Source: Streptococcus mitis (lineage in GTDB: Bacteria > Bacillota > Bacilli > Lactobacillales > Streptococcaceae). Taken from it: DNA of 64,000 nt. A program made the translations under genes and the position numbers. The stretch lies in NCBI RefSeq assembly GCF_946190275.1, contig NZ_CAMHZQ010000001.1, positions 1 to 64,000 on the forward strand, written 5' to 3'. The notes beneath the pieces are model-generated. The model did no database searches. It worked only from the letters and a program-made list of their open reading frames with translations, and was not told where the DNA came from. Numbering within the stretch: the stretch's first letter is position 1; each line of letters opens with the position of its first letter. Positions 30,451 to 40,079 of the stretch are shown piece by piece.

Positions 30451-31862
30451 TGTAATCCATCTAATCCTCCAGCAGAATGTCCTCCAATCAGCTTGCTTCT
30501 AGCAAGACTCCTAGAGGCTTCGTCCAGTGCATTGGCCTTTAAGAGAGAAGTGAAACCAAATTGTTCCCGAATGGAGTCAATGGCCGTCTGGAGCCTTTCT
30601 TCTTTTTCTAACTTATCAACATCATCAAAAAGGGAAATCAAACCCAAGGACTCATCCACAAAGCCTGAATAGTTAACTCCGACACTTCTAATCGCTCCAG
30701 AAGTGTATTTGTTATGAAATAGCTTCAACACATAATCCGTTAAGACAGCTGTATTATTGGTCGGTTCGACCTTCATTTGTGTGTGAATAGACGGCCTAAC
30801 CTCCTCTTTAGAGAAACCGACATAGATAGAGACAAGGGTTGTTTTCTTGCCCGACCTTCTCAATCTAATAGCCACCTGCTCCGCCATTTCTCGAAGAATA
30901 ATTTCAATATCCCGTAGCTTCACGTAGTCTCTCGGCAAGATTTGAGAATTCCCCAAGCCCTTGGATTTGGCTTTATAGGGCTTATGAACGTTGCTCTCAT
31001 CAATCCCGTTAGCATGAAACCACAAACGCAGACCAGCCTGACCCAGAGCTTTCTTTAGCTGGTCGGGATTGCTGGTTGCCAATTCCTTGATGGAAAAAAT
31101 CCCCAGAGCATGCAAGCGTTTCTCCATCCGCCTGCCAATCCCCCAAAAATCCGTCATCTTAGGGATTGCCCAGACCTTCTCTTCCACATCCTGGTAAGAC
31201 CAGTTGGCCCTCATGGTCGGAGTGTGCTTGGCCTCATTATCCAGAGCCAACTTGGCCAGTAAAGGATTGGCATTTGACATACCTACTGTAGAGTAGATCC
31301 CTGTCTGCCTCCAAATATCCCTCTGAATACGAGCAGAAAGCATATCCAGCTTGTCTTTGCGAGAGAGACTCTTATCTGGGATGAAATAGTTGAGCGAACT
31401 AGTCAGGTCAATAAAGCCCTCATCGATAGAGTAAGGATAAATATCATCTGGACTGCCATAGTTTTGAAAGATTCGCTGGATTTCCATATTGACTGCAATG
31501 TACTCGTCCATTCGAGGAGGCACAATCAAGGTCACTTGAGCCCAATCTTCGATGTAGCGAACATAGTCCAAGTCGGTAGGTAGCCCTTGCTTTCGAGCAT
31601 TGTAATAGGAAAATTTTCGCGTTTTGATATCAAAAGGCAGATCGTAGGCCCGACCAACATTTGACTTGCCAAAAATCTTCTTAAACAGGGGAGAGGAGGC
31701 TAGGATAAGACCAGTTGAGTTATCCGCGCGACTCATGACACAAAGCGAGGTTTTCAGCGGATGCAAGCCACTTTTCACGCACTCAACACTGGCATAAAAG
31801 GATTTCATATCGACAAAGGCAATGTCACTTTTGGGCTCTCTGGAATAATCAAAGTAGCCCAT
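30447..31862 (-). CDS. umuC: Y-family DNA polymerase UmuC
   Basis: Error-prone translesion polymerase of 471 residues. Palm motifs are AFVDMKSFYASVEC (metal-binding Asp; steric-gate region) and YSIDEGFIDLT (catalytic Asp-Glu). Thumb HhH region IPKMTDFWGIGRRMEKRLHALG; little-finger domain from about 300. Second gene of an SOS-type operon with an hdiR-like repressor upstream (3 bp gap), the arrangement known in S. uberis and other streptococci. Classic LexA is absent from streptococci, and this cassette gives an alternative damage-inducible mutagenesis route. Confidence 0.93.
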   Translation of the reverse strand: MGYFDYSREPKSDIAFVDMKSFYASVECVKSGLHPLKTSLCVMSRADNSTGLILASSPLFKKIFGKSNVGRAYDLPFDIKTRKFSYYNARKQGLPTDLDYVRYIEDWAQVTLIVPPRMDEYIAVNMEIQRIFQNYGSPDDIYPYSIDEGFIDLTSSLNYFIPDKSLSRKDKLDMLSARIQRDIWRQTGIYSTVGMSNANPLLAKLALDNEAKHTPTMRANWSYQDVEEKVWAIPKMTDFWGIGRRMEKRLHALGIFSIKELATSNPDQLKKALGQAGLRLWFHANGIDESNVHKPYKAKSKGLGNSQILPRDYVKLRDIEIILREMAEQVAIRLRRSGKKTTLVSIYVGFSKEEVRPSIHTQMKVEPTNNTAVLTDYVLKLFHNKYTSGAIRSVGVNYSGFVDESLGLISLFDDVDKLEKEERLQTAIDSIREQFGFTSLLKANALDEASRSLARSKLIGGHSAGGLDGLQ

Positions 31863-31865
31863 AGG

Positions 31866-32552
31866 CTAGCCCTCCATCGGCACAAAGTTCCCAACGATAA
31901 TCCCCACAATCCGAGGATCTTCCTCATAGGAGATGAAAATATCCTTGTATTTAGGATTGATAGAGACCAGACGCAATCCATTCTCCTCTCGATAGACCCG
32001 TTTAATATAGGTCTGGTTGTTGCAAACCACTGCATAAACCGCCCCGTCATAGTCAAATCCTGTCTCTCGAATCAGAGCTACTGAACCATTTTGGTATTTA
32101 GGTTCCATGGAATCCCCAGACACCCATGACGCAAAATCATGAGCCAACTCCTCATTAAAGTAAACCGTATCAAAATTCTGATCATCGTAGACTGAAGCCC
32201 CAATCCCTGCTGACATGCGTTCATAAACACGGTACTCGTAGAGACGCTCTGGCATAGCTGTCACTTTCTGGGCTTGCTCCTCTTGAGATAGGTTGCGAGC
32301 ATAGAGAACAACCTTCTCCTGCCCTTGCTTGGAGAGGCTATGGTAGAGACGGACAATCTCGATCTGAGTAAAATATCCTTTTGGTACTTTTAAAATGTTC
32401 TCTAGCTGGGCTACCTTCTCCTTGGACGGTTCCTTGACTCCACGTTCCCAAGCTGAGTAAGCCTGAAAGCTAATCCCAAGTTGCTCTGCAATTTCCTTCT
32501 GTGTCAGTTTTAACTCTTTCCTCCGAGCCTTTAATTTTTCTGGCTGATACAT
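31866..32552 (-). CDS. hdiR: HdiR-like self-cleaving repressor (XRE + S24 peptidase)
   Basis: Repressor of 228 residues: HTH domain about 5-60, linker, then a LexA/CI-type S24 peptidase domain. The predicted self-cleavage bond is Ala115-Gly116 (RMSAGIGA); the catalytic Ser148 is in SGDSMEP and Lys184 in TYIKRVY. L. lactis HdiR is cleaved in a RecA-dependent way after DNA damage, and then by Clp proteases. By homology this protein represses its own operon, including umuC. An operator candidate covers the -35 of the promoter upstream. Confidence 0.9.
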   Translation of the reverse strand: MYQPEKLKARRKELKLTQKEIAEQLGISFQAYSAWERGVKEPSKEKVAQLENILKVPKGYFTQIEIVRLYHSLSKQGQEKVVLYARNLSQEEQAQKVTAMPERLYEYRVYERMSAGIGASVYDDQNFDTVYFNEELAHDFASWVSGDSMEPKYQNGSVALIRETGFDYDGAVYAVVCNNQTYIKRVYREENGLRLVSINPKYKDIFISYEEDPRIVGIIVGNFVPMEG

Positions 32553-32657
32553 ACTTCACCTCCTATTATGATACTTTAATGGACATTATCTCCCTTAGAA
32601 AGACTAATCGATGCTTGAATCCATATTTTTAGAACTCAACCAGTATGATTTAGTTTT

Positions 32658-32688
32658 ATTATATAAAAAAAGTGAACAAATGTCCACT
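32658..32688 (-). promoter_or_regulatory. hdiR-umuC promoter with operator
   Basis: On the minus strand TGGACA (32681-32686), 17 bp, TATAAT (32658-32663). The inverted repeat AGTGGACA-TT-TGTTCACT (32671-32688) covers the -35 and part of the spacer. Arms match at 7 of 8 positions. A half-site-like tggacatta lies near 32580-32588, between promoter and start codon. Confidence 0.72.
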
Positions 32689-32714
32689 AGGAAAAGCAGA
32701 AACATCGTGAGTTT

Positions 32715-32866
32715 TATACTCAATGAAAATCAAAGAGCAAACTAGGAAACTAGCCACAGGTTGCTCAAAACACTGTTTTGAGGTTGTAGATAAGACTGAC
32801 GAAGTCAGTCACATATATACGGCAAGGCGACGTTGACGCGGTTTGAAGAGATTTTCGAAGAGTATT
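32715..32866. repeat. BOX element
   Basis: About 152 bp from tatactcaatgaaaatcaaag to attttcgaagagtatt, with internal gactgacgaagtcagt (boxB-like) and acggcaaggcgacg, which matches the region of the common BOX typing primer. Confidence 0.85.
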
Positions 32867-32968
32867 AATCAAACTAAAAGGACCTAGCCCTATACAATAC
32901 AGAACTAAATCCTTTGAATAAATAATTGATCTAACTTTTAGAATCCCTACAGAAATTCCAGTTTTTCT

Positions 32969-34441
32969 CTATTTGATACCAGACATTAGTTTTTCAATAC
33001 GTGGAACGTAGAAGAGTAAGATAATACTGAATACAATCGTAATTCCTCCAACAATTCCATAGTAAGCAACTTCAGTTTCGCTTGTATAAAATTTTACAAT
33101 TTGAGCATTGATAGCTTGGGCAGCTGCATTACTCAAGAACCAGATAGACATCATTTGTGCTTGGAAGGATTTTGGTGCTAACTTAGTAGTGACTGATAGA
33201 CCAATCGGCGAAATCAGCATTTCCCCTACAATCACAATAGCCCAACTCATAATCAACCAGAGAGGACTGACCTTAACATCTGTCCCAAAGAGCATCCCTG
33301 GTAACATCATCCACAAGAAGGATAAACCTGCAGCAAATAAACCGTAAGCAAATTTCTTAGAAGAGGACGGTTGCTTTTTACCCATTTTCCCCCACAACCA
33401 CGCAAAAATCGGCACATAAATCATAATGAAAAGTGGATTAATACTTTGGAAAAAGCTAGATGGAAAATGAATCTGATTCCCAAATACATTAAAGTAAAGT
33501 CGAGTTTGATCATCCGCAAATAGAGCGAGAACAACAGAACCCTGTTCCTCAATAGACCAGAAGAGTACTCCAGCGATAAATAGAGGAATGTAGGCAAATA
33601 CTCGGGATCTCTCAGTGGCAGTTATTTTCTGACTAGATAAAATCTTAAAGAAATAGTAGATTGGAATAATTACAGCAATCACTGTAAAGATATTAACAAT
33701 CATATCCACATTAAACTGGTGAGTAAAGACTAAACCTATAACCACGAGAATAACTACGACAAGTGTAATCAGCAAGCGTTTAATCAAGGTCTGCTGGTCC
33801 TTCTGTGAAAGTGGATCAGTGGGGTAAAGACTTGATTCAGGCAGATATTTCTTCCCATCCAAAACATACTTCACTAGACCAAAGAACATCCCAATAGCAG
33901 CTAATGAGAAACCTAGATGGAAATTGACTTCCTGACCTAGATAACCCACTAGATAAGGGGCAACGAAGGCACCTAAGTTAATACCAAAGACAAAGATACT
34001 AAAACCTGCATCCCGTCTATCATCCTCTTTCTCATAAATTCCCCCCACCATATCTGAGATATTGGGTTTTAAAAATCCAGTACCAAAGATAATCAAGGCA
34101 ATAGAAAGATAGAGAGCCACTTGTCCAAAAGGTGTTGCCAAAGCAATATGCCCTAGCATAATCAGAATCCCACCGTAAAAGACAGTCTTACGACTTCCTA
34201 AAATACGGTCACTGACAAAACCACCGATAACCGAGGACAAAAATACCAGCGAGCCATAAATCGCCATAACCGATGCAGCTGTGGTCTTATCCATTCCCAA
34301 TCCACCATCTTGCACACTATAGTACATATAGTAAAGTAGGATAGCTCGCATCCCATAGTAAGAAAAGCGTTCCCACATTTCTGTAAAGAAGAGGGTGGAC
34401 AAGCCCATAGGATGTCCAAAAAATGTTTTCTGTTTTTCCAT
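32969..34441 (-). CDS. POT-family proton-coupled di/tripeptide transporter
   Basis: Integral membrane protein of 490 residues with about 14 helices, in the POT/PTR2 family (like DtpT). Signature ETWERFSYYGMRAILLYYMY, including the ExxER motif for proton coupling, is near residue 17. The second family signature around GIFVFGINLGAFVAPYLVGYL (residues about 150-170) is present. It likely imports di- and tripeptides. It stands alone between BOX elements. I do not recall it at this position in pneumococcus, so it may be a lineage-specific gene. Confidence 0.9.
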   Translation of the reverse strand: MEKQKTFFGHPMGLSTLFFTEMWERFSYYGMRAILLYYMYYSVQDGGLGMDKTTAASVMAIYGSLVFLSSVIGGFVSDRILGSRKTVFYGGILIMLGHIALATPFGQVALYLSIALIIFGTGFLKPNISDMVGGIYEKEDDRRDAGFSIFVFGINLGAFVAPYLVGYLGQEVNFHLGFSLAAIGMFFGLVKYVLDGKKYLPESSLYPTDPLSQKDQQTLIKRLLITLVVVILVVIGLVFTHQFNVDMIVNIFTVIAVIIPIYYFFKILSSQKITATERSRVFAYIPLFIAGVLFWSIEEQGSVVLALFADDQTRLYFNVFGNQIHFPSSFFQSINPLFIMIYVPIFAWLWGKMGKKQPSSSKKFAYGLFAAGLSFLWMMLPGMLFGTDVKVSPLWLIMSWAIVIVGEMLISPIGLSVTTKLAPKSFQAQMMSIWFLSNAAAQAINAQIVKFYTSETEVAYYGIVGGITIVFSIILLFYVPRIEKLMSGIK

Positions 34442-34559
34442 ATATATTCTCCTTTAACGATATAATAATTCATTTTACAGAATTTTCAAACAAATGTCAA
34501 ACAAATCCTATTTGTTTTAGAAAATTTTCTGAAAAAATCTAACGTCTCAGACTTATACT

Positions 34560-34666
34560 TATACTCAATGAAAATCAAAAAGCAAACTAGGAAGCTAGCC
34601 GCAAGCTGTACTTGAGTACCGTAAGGCGACGCTGACGTGGTTTGAATTTGATTTTCGAAGAGTATT
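34560..34666. repeat. BOX element (short form)
   Basis: tactcaatgaaaatcaaaaag to gattttcgaagagtatt, 107 bp, lacking the central module. Confidence 0.8.
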
Positions 34667-34846
34667 AATTCCACCATAAAAATCCATTTCAGAATAACTT
34701 CCACTTCGGTCAGACAAGTGGAAGTTAGTTTGAAAAATTACCTTTAAAATTTGTTCTTGTTTAGTTTAAAAAAGAGGCTGGACAAAAAGTCTTTAAAATC
34801 ATAAAAACATCCCTATGCCAAACTTGTAATTACTAAAATACAAGTC

Positions 34847-34952
34847 ATACTCAATGAAAATCAAAGAGCAAACTAGGAAACTAGCCGTAGGCTGTACTTG
34901 AGTACGGCAAGGCGACGTTGACGTGGTTTGAATTTGATTTTCGAAGAGTATC
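34847..34952. repeat. BOX element (short form)
   Basis: atactcaatgaaaatcaaag to gattttcgaagagtatc, about 106 bp and nearly identical to the copy 290 bp to its left; the two lie in the same orientation in the gap between the POT transporter and GH31 genes. Confidence 0.8.
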
Positions 34953-35038
34953 AATAAGCATAGAGATGTAAAACTATTACACATTTAAAAATAATAATTA
35001 GCAATCAAAGAATAGAAATTGTGTACGAAATGTCTCAA

Positions 35039-37252
35039 TTAGTTTTCGCTAGTAAATATCATTTCCAACAAACGCCCTCTCAATTCCTTATCCTGACGAT
35101 GCAAGATATTCATTAACTCATGAGAATTTTTGGCATTGATGAATTGATTTAACAATCTATCTTTTAATTCATATGGAAGAGAAGCCGTCTTTAGTAGTCT
35201 AAAAACTTCATCATTCAGAGATGTCGTTTTATTATCTTTACATTCAAATCTAACCGTATCATTCTTATTTGGAAATTCAATCATAGACACATTCGTTCCT
35301 TTAAAATGAATTCTATGTTTTCTATTACTTGGAACGATACTAGAATCTCCTTGTAATGCCAACTCTACCATCCCCATTTCCCAGTCGATTGATAATCTTG
35401 TTTTATATCTTTGACCATTTTGATCTTCAATCATTTCAAAAGAATGTTGTTTGCCTGGGAATACATACCAATCTACAACTTCAGGTAAATCAACACCCAT
35501 ATCTATCTCAGAACCAACCAAGGGAATGATTGCACCACTTTTTGCAAACACAGGTATCGTCGAAATGTCTCTATAAACACTTAACTTCACACCACCTGTA
35601 TATTTTTTCTCTGAAAAAAAGTCATACCATTCACCTTCAGGGAACCATACATCTACTTTTGCAGATTGGAATGCCAAATCCATCTTTTCTACAATGGGAG
35701 CCACCATCAGTTCTGTTCCAAAAAAGTATTGATTTGGAACATTATAGCTCTCATCATTCTCTGGGTAGAAATAATACATTGGACTAATTAATGGGGCACC
35801 TTCCTCATGTGTCTTTACATTCATGGTATATAGATATGGAATCATCTGATGTCTCAAACGAAGGTATTTCTTCATAATATTAGATGTTGTTTCTGAAAAA
35901 AACCAAGGTTCTTTACTATTGAAAGGACTTCTAGAACTATGTAATCGAGTTATCGGACTAAAAACGCCAAACTGTAGCCATCTAGTTTGTAGCTCTTCGT
36001 CATAATCCCCCAGCATGTGTCCACCGATATCATGACTCCACCAACTATAACCGATATTTGATGCTGTCGCTGTAAAATAAGGTTGAAATCTTAAGGAATT
36101 CCAACTAATAATAGTGTCCCCTGAAAAACCAACAGGGTATCGGTGACTACCCGGCCCTGCATATCTTGATAAAATCAAACCACCTTCTGCATTTTTACAA
36201 CTATCCTGATAATGATAATGGTTTAAAAGCCACAGTGGATCCAACATGCCTTGTGTCCCTTGTTGCCAGTCAATCCACCAAAAATCTACTCCCTGCTTTT
36301 CTAGCTCATAATGAACATCTTTAAAGTAGGATTCTCTAAAAGATGGATTAAAAAAATCAAAAATAGCAGGTTCTTCTAGTTCTACATTTAACCCCAATCG
36401 TTTGGCGACTCGAGGATAAGCTTCTTCATAAGCCCGTATACCATCAGCAGGATGGACATTTAAAGAGAGTTTTAACTTTCTATCATGAAGTTGTTGCAAT
36501 AACTGTTCTGGATTAGGTATTAAGTTTTTATTCCAACTATATCCTGTCCAGCCACTTCCAAAACGGGCTGGAATGTCAGTTATATGCCAATCCATATCTA
36601 AAACACCGATAGATAATGGAATTTTCTCTGTTTTAAATCTGTCTATTAAATTCAAATATTCATCTGACGTATATGGCCAATATCTACTCCACCAATTCCC
36701 TAAAGCATATCTTGGCAATAAGGGTGTTGAACCAGTCAAATGGTAAAAGTCTCTGATTGCTCCTCTATAATCATGCCCATAGGCAAAGAAATACAGGTCA
36801 ATTTGATTTTCTCTCTCAATATAACCAGACTGTTCATCCCAAATAAATCCTTGAGAATCATCCAATAAGGCTATACCATTTCGGCTAATAATTCCATCCT
36901 CTAATGGGATTTCTCCATCTGCCTTATCCAGAGTCCGAGCTGTTCCTTTTAACGTTTCAATAGATTCACCAAAATACCAGCGACTACCATATACGGCAAA
37001 ATTTCCTTTTAATTCTATAAATAAATTTTCGGCGCTAAATTCTCCTTTATTAAAGTGCAAATGAAAATAGTCCGTCATAATATCTAGTACGTCTGATGTC
37101 TCGATATAATCTAACGAAACTTGACCAAAATCTCTATTATAGATAAGTTGTGTAGTCCTATCCTCAAAACTTCCAGTTTGAGAGTATTCTAGCCTTACTA
37201 ACTTATCTGTTAACACAGAGATTCGATAAAACTCTCCCTTAAAAATTTTCAA
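35039..37252 (-). CDS. GH31 family alpha-glycosidase
   Basis: Intracellular glycoside hydrolase of 737 residues. Family 31 includes alpha-glucosidases and alpha-xylosidases; the exact substrate is open. The N-terminal beta-sandwich is followed by a TIM barrel with VLDMDWHITD near 218 and the nucleophile region FWWIDWQQGTQG near 325. The acid/base region is GFSGDTIISW near 396, and SHDIGGHMLGDYDEE follows. No signal peptide. In pneumococcus a GH31 gene also neighbours the cellobiose cluster. A terminator-like hairpin separates it from the fic gene upstream. Confidence 0.88.
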   Translation of the reverse strand: MKIFKGEFYRISVLTDKLVRLEYSQTGSFEDRTTQLIYNRDFGQVSLDYIETSDVLDIMTDYFHLHFNKGEFSAENLFIELKGNFAVYGSRWYFGESIETLKGTARTLDKADGEIPLEDGIISRNGIALLDDSQGFIWDEQSGYIERENQIDLYFFAYGHDYRGAIRDFYHLTGSTPLLPRYALGNWWSRYWPYTSDEYLNLIDRFKTEKIPLSIGVLDMDWHITDIPARFGSGWTGYSWNKNLIPNPEQLLQQLHDRKLKLSLNVHPADGIRAYEEAYPRVAKRLGLNVELEEPAIFDFFNPSFRESYFKDVHYELEKQGVDFWWIDWQQGTQGMLDPLWLLNHYHYQDSCKNAEGGLILSRYAGPGSHRYPVGFSGDTIISWNSLRFQPYFTATASNIGYSWWSHDIGGHMLGDYDEELQTRWLQFGVFSPITRLHSSRSPFNSKEPWFFSETTSNIMKKYLRLRHQMIPYLYTMNVKTHEEGAPLISPMYYFYPENDESYNVPNQYFFGTELMVAPIVEKMDLAFQSAKVDVWFPEGEWYDFFSEKKYTGGVKLSVYRDISTIPVFAKSGAIIPLVGSEIDMGVDLPEVVDWYVFPGKQHSFEMIEDQNGQRYKTRLSIDWEMGMVELALQGDSSIVPSNRKHRIHFKGTNVSMIEFPNKNDTVRFECKDNKTTSLNDEVFRLLKTASLPYELKDRLLNQFINAKNSHELMNILHRQDKELRGRLLEMIFTSEN

Positions 37253-37287
37253 TTTGTTGTCCTCCTTTTATGGTAGCATAAAAACAG

Positions 37288-37313
37288 AACGCACCATTTT
37301 TGATGCGTTTTTC
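37288..37313 (-). terminator. Hairpin between fic and the GH31 gene
   Basis: Stem acgca / tgcgt with T-rich flanks; possibly the terminator of the fic operon. Confidence 0.4.
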
Positions 37314-37485
37314 GTTATTCTGAATGCAATGTTCTATCTATGACAAATAATACTCAATTGAAAAAATGTAGTGGACAAAATATCTTTTAACAAATCAAGA
37401 TGTTATTAAAGAGTTATCCCTTTTTAAGCTTATGTAGTTGTGAAACAAACTACTTTTAAACTATTAACTATCTATCAGTAGCAAC

Positions 37486-38095
37486 TCATAACTTGAAAAG
37501 AATTTTTTCAAATAACTTCGTTAATTTAGTTTTGTCTCCATAAACTGTACCATCCATATACAGGTGATAAATCTCATCATCATCACCGATTGATATTTCA
37601 CATTCATAACCTTTCATTAAAGCTAAAGAGCGAATAACCTCCCTCTGCGTTCTACCGTTTCCCTCACGGAATGGATGAAAATAATTGAGATTATCTAAAA
37701 TTTCGACCAATAACTGAATGACTTCTTTTCTACTATTAGCATTGTCATGAAATCTATCTATCAAATTATTAAGGTAAGTGAGTGCTGTATCGAAAGACTG
37801 AATCGGCATAAAAGCATTACCACTTTTTGAAATATTGACTTTTCTAAATTCACCTGCCCAATGATACATATCTTCAAACAAAAATTGATGAATTTTCAAT
37901 ATATCTTTTACACTATAAACTGGGATAGGATTGATAAATAATTTCAAACTCTTACTAGCAACCATACGATATTCAAGATCGCGTGCTTTTTGCTCATCTC
38001 GTTCTTCCTGCTTATTTCTTAGAACTGAAGAATCTGGATAGGTATATAAATTATTCGGATCAATATAGTCATAAGAATCATAACATTTACGCTTC
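37486..38095 (-). CDS. Fic family protein (toxin-type AMPylator)
   Basis: Fic-domain protein of 203 residues (start codon at 38095-38097). The catalytic motif HPFREGNGRTQR begins at His141 and matches HxFx(D/E)GNGRxxR in full, so it should transfer AMP (or another nucleotide monophosphate) to a target. The flap region YHWAGEFRKVNISKSGNAF near 78-97 is typical. A 58-codon gene directly upstream encodes a peptide with the Fic-inhibiting motif and overlaps the fic start (TAATG), so the pair forms a class I Fic toxin-antitoxin module like VbhT/VbhA. The N-terminal region before residue 40 has no assigned role. Confidence 0.9.
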
Positions 38096-38096
38096 A

Positions 38097-38273
38097 TTAA
38101 GCCATCCCCAGAGCAAGAGCTTCATCTCGTAATTTTTCAACATCACTAACCGTAGGTCGCCATCCTTCAATCATATTTGTACTTAAAGCATACCAAACAC
38201 TCTTAAAAACGGAGCGGTTTTCAAAAGCTACTCCCATGATTATCATCTTTTCTTTATCTATATCTAAGGACAT
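38097..38273 (-). CDS. Fic antitoxin (VbhA/FicA-like, 58 residues)
   Basis: Small gene starting MSLDIDKEK. The ATG at 38273 follows aggaggtag, and the stop overlaps the fic start codon (TAATG). It contains TNMIEGWRPT; the T-x-x-x-E-G part is the inhibitory motif (S/T)xxxE(G/N) whose Glu blocks ATP binding in Fic proteins. The rest (VSDVEKLRDEALALGMA) is a helical tail like other small Fic antitoxins. An extended -10 TGgTATAAT lies 21 bp upstream of the ATG (38294-38302). Confidence 0.82.
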   Translation of the reverse strand: MSLDIDKEKMIIMGVAFENRSVFKSVWYALSTNMIEGWRPTVSDVEKLRDEALALGMA

Positions 38274-38302
38274 ATACTACCTCCTATAGTTACATTATAC
38301 CA

Positions 38303-38547
38303 TGTTTCTCTGTAGCTTTTAAATATTTTATTTTGTCTGTAATATCTAAATTTCAGCACATTTAGCCTATTTTATAAATTTCAAACTCAAAGATGAAAAC
38401 GCGTTCTTTTTCCTTTTTTTACTAATGTATCGTATTCTACGATAACATACTTTACTGTATTGTTTTGTTAAAATAACAGCAGTTCCCTGTTAATCAACTA
38501 TTCGAACTACTTTCTATTTTGCTTCATCCCCTGCAAAGTAAAAAGAA
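38303..38547. other. Gene-free gap with a relic cre/promoter
   Basis: No gene seen. The stretch about 38380-38415 (tcaaactcaaagatgaaaacgcgttctttttcc, given here only by position beyond its core tgaaaacgcgttct) resembles the bglA promoter region at about 45205-45240, including the cre-like box. Confidence 0.45.
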
Positions 38548-38592
38548 TAAAAAAAGCAGAGAAGAGCATCTAAAAAAGATCTCTTCACTGCT
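38548..38592 (-). terminator. Terminator of the cel operon
   Basis: Stem agcagagaagag / ctcttcactgct with a T run on the minus strand, 62 bp after the celD stop. Confidence 0.8.
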
Positions 38593-38653
38593 AATGTTAA
38601 CACTCATTATTTAAACTATATGGATTCTATCTTCGAGTATACTTTTTTACTTA

Positions 38654-40000
38654 TTAAATACCTTGCTCTTCTTTCACCAATTTTTGATCATATACACGGA
38701 TGAATGGAAGATAAACTAGGAATGCTGCAAATGCACATACTAGAGCAACTAATACAGCTAGAAGATCTGCTGTCCCTAAGAAAGCTCCAATCCCTACTGG
38801 AGTTGGCCATGGAACCTGTGCGATAACTGGCTTAATAAAGTTTAGAGAATTCGCTACGTAATAAATAGTAGCAGTAACCATTGGTGCTAAAATAAATGGT
38901 ATAGCCAAGGCTGGATTATAGATAATAGGTAATCCAAAAATTAATGGTTCATTAATATTGAATAAGGCTGGAACAACAGATGCTCTACCAATTGCTTTAA
39001 GTTGTTCAGATTTAGCAAGAAAAGCAATGTATAAACATAGACCTAAAGTCGCACCAGAACCGCCGGCAATTACAAACATATTAGAAAACTCCCCTGCAAC
39101 AGCAAAATGACCACCGGCAGCATTTTCAGCCATGTTAGCAAGAGCAATTGGATTAACAAATGCAAAAACAATATTAGCACCGTGGATACCTACAATCCAA
39201 AGTAGTTGAGTCAATAGATAAATAATCATTAAACCAATCCATGAATTAGTCAGATTGGATACAAAACCAAATGGAATTGCAATGACTTTAAAAATATCTG
39301 TTCCCATTGCTACAAGAAGACCGTTGATAAAGATAACAACGAATGCAACAACAAATCCTGGAATCAAAGCGGTAAATCCACGAGAAACTCCTTCTGGAAC
39401 AGCTTCAGGCATTTTAATAACCCAATTATGTTTAACACACATACGATAAATAAGAACAGTCACAATTGCCATAATGATTGCGGTAAAAATTCCCGTTGTC
39501 CCAAAACGTGCGACTCCATTTCCCATTGCCCATCCATCTGCAATTACTGCACCTTCTTTTAGACTTGTCACAGTCTTCATCATTCCACCATCAAAAATGA
39601 TTTGCGGTACTGTCATGACAAAAGCCATCAAGGCAAGCAAGGCACCATTAAGAGGATTCATATTGAGTTCTTCTTCCTCTGCATAAATTTTTGTCAATTC
39701 ATATGCAAGTGATAGAACGAAATAAAGAGATAGAGAACCCATAGTCGCATAGTTTGCAACCATGTAAAGTGATGTGAATTTATCAAATGAAGCAGAGAAA
39801 ATATCTGCCACAATTGGCCAAAATGAGAAAGCTTGTGGCAAAATACTGAATACCAAAAACATTGACCCTACAATAGTAAATGGTACAGCTGCCATACCAG
39901 CAGCCGTGATAGCACGTACTACTTTAAACTGGGCAAGTTTGCCCATTGGTCCCATAACATGGTTTTCAAGGAAACCAAACAACCCGTTTTGTTGATCCAT
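38654..40000 (-). CDS. celD: PTS lactose/cellobiose-family EIIC
   Basis: Membrane permease component of a cellobiose-type phosphotransferase system, 448 residues with about ten helices. Features include MDQQNGLFGFLENHVMGPMGKLAQFK at the start and NEPLIFGLPIIYNP near 350, the family's substrate-binding motif. The partner EIIA (celC) and EIIB (celB) are encoded nearby. The gene order celB-celR-celC-(membrane protein)-celD matches the pneumococcal cellobiose locus, where CelR activates uptake of cellobiose. Confidence 0.93.
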   Translation of the reverse strand: MDQQNGLFGFLENHVMGPMGKLAQFKVVRAITAAGMAAVPFTIVGSMFLVFSILPQAFSFWPIVADIFSASFDKFTSLYMVANYATMGSLSLYFVLSLAYELTKIYAEEEELNMNPLNGALLALMAFVMTVPQIIFDGGMMKTVTSLKEGAVIADGWAMGNGVARFGTTGIFTAIIMAIVTVLIYRMCVKHNWVIKMPEAVPEGVSRGFTALIPGFVVAFVVIFINGLLVAMGTDIFKVIAIPFGFVSNLTNSWIGLMIIYLLTQLLWIVGIHGANIVFAFVNPIALANMAENAAGGHFAVAGEFSNMFVIAGGSGATLGLCLYIAFLAKSEQLKAIGRASVVPALFNINEPLIFGLPIIYNPALAIPFILAPMVTATIYYVANSLNFIKPVIAQVPWPTPVGIGAFLGTADLLAVLVALVCAFAAFLVYLPFIRVYDQKLVKEEQGI

Positions 40001-40079
40001 AAATAGACCTCCTTAATAAAACATAATAATTTTTACTTTTTAAAGACTAGTTTCAAATACAAATTATACTAGATCAGGA

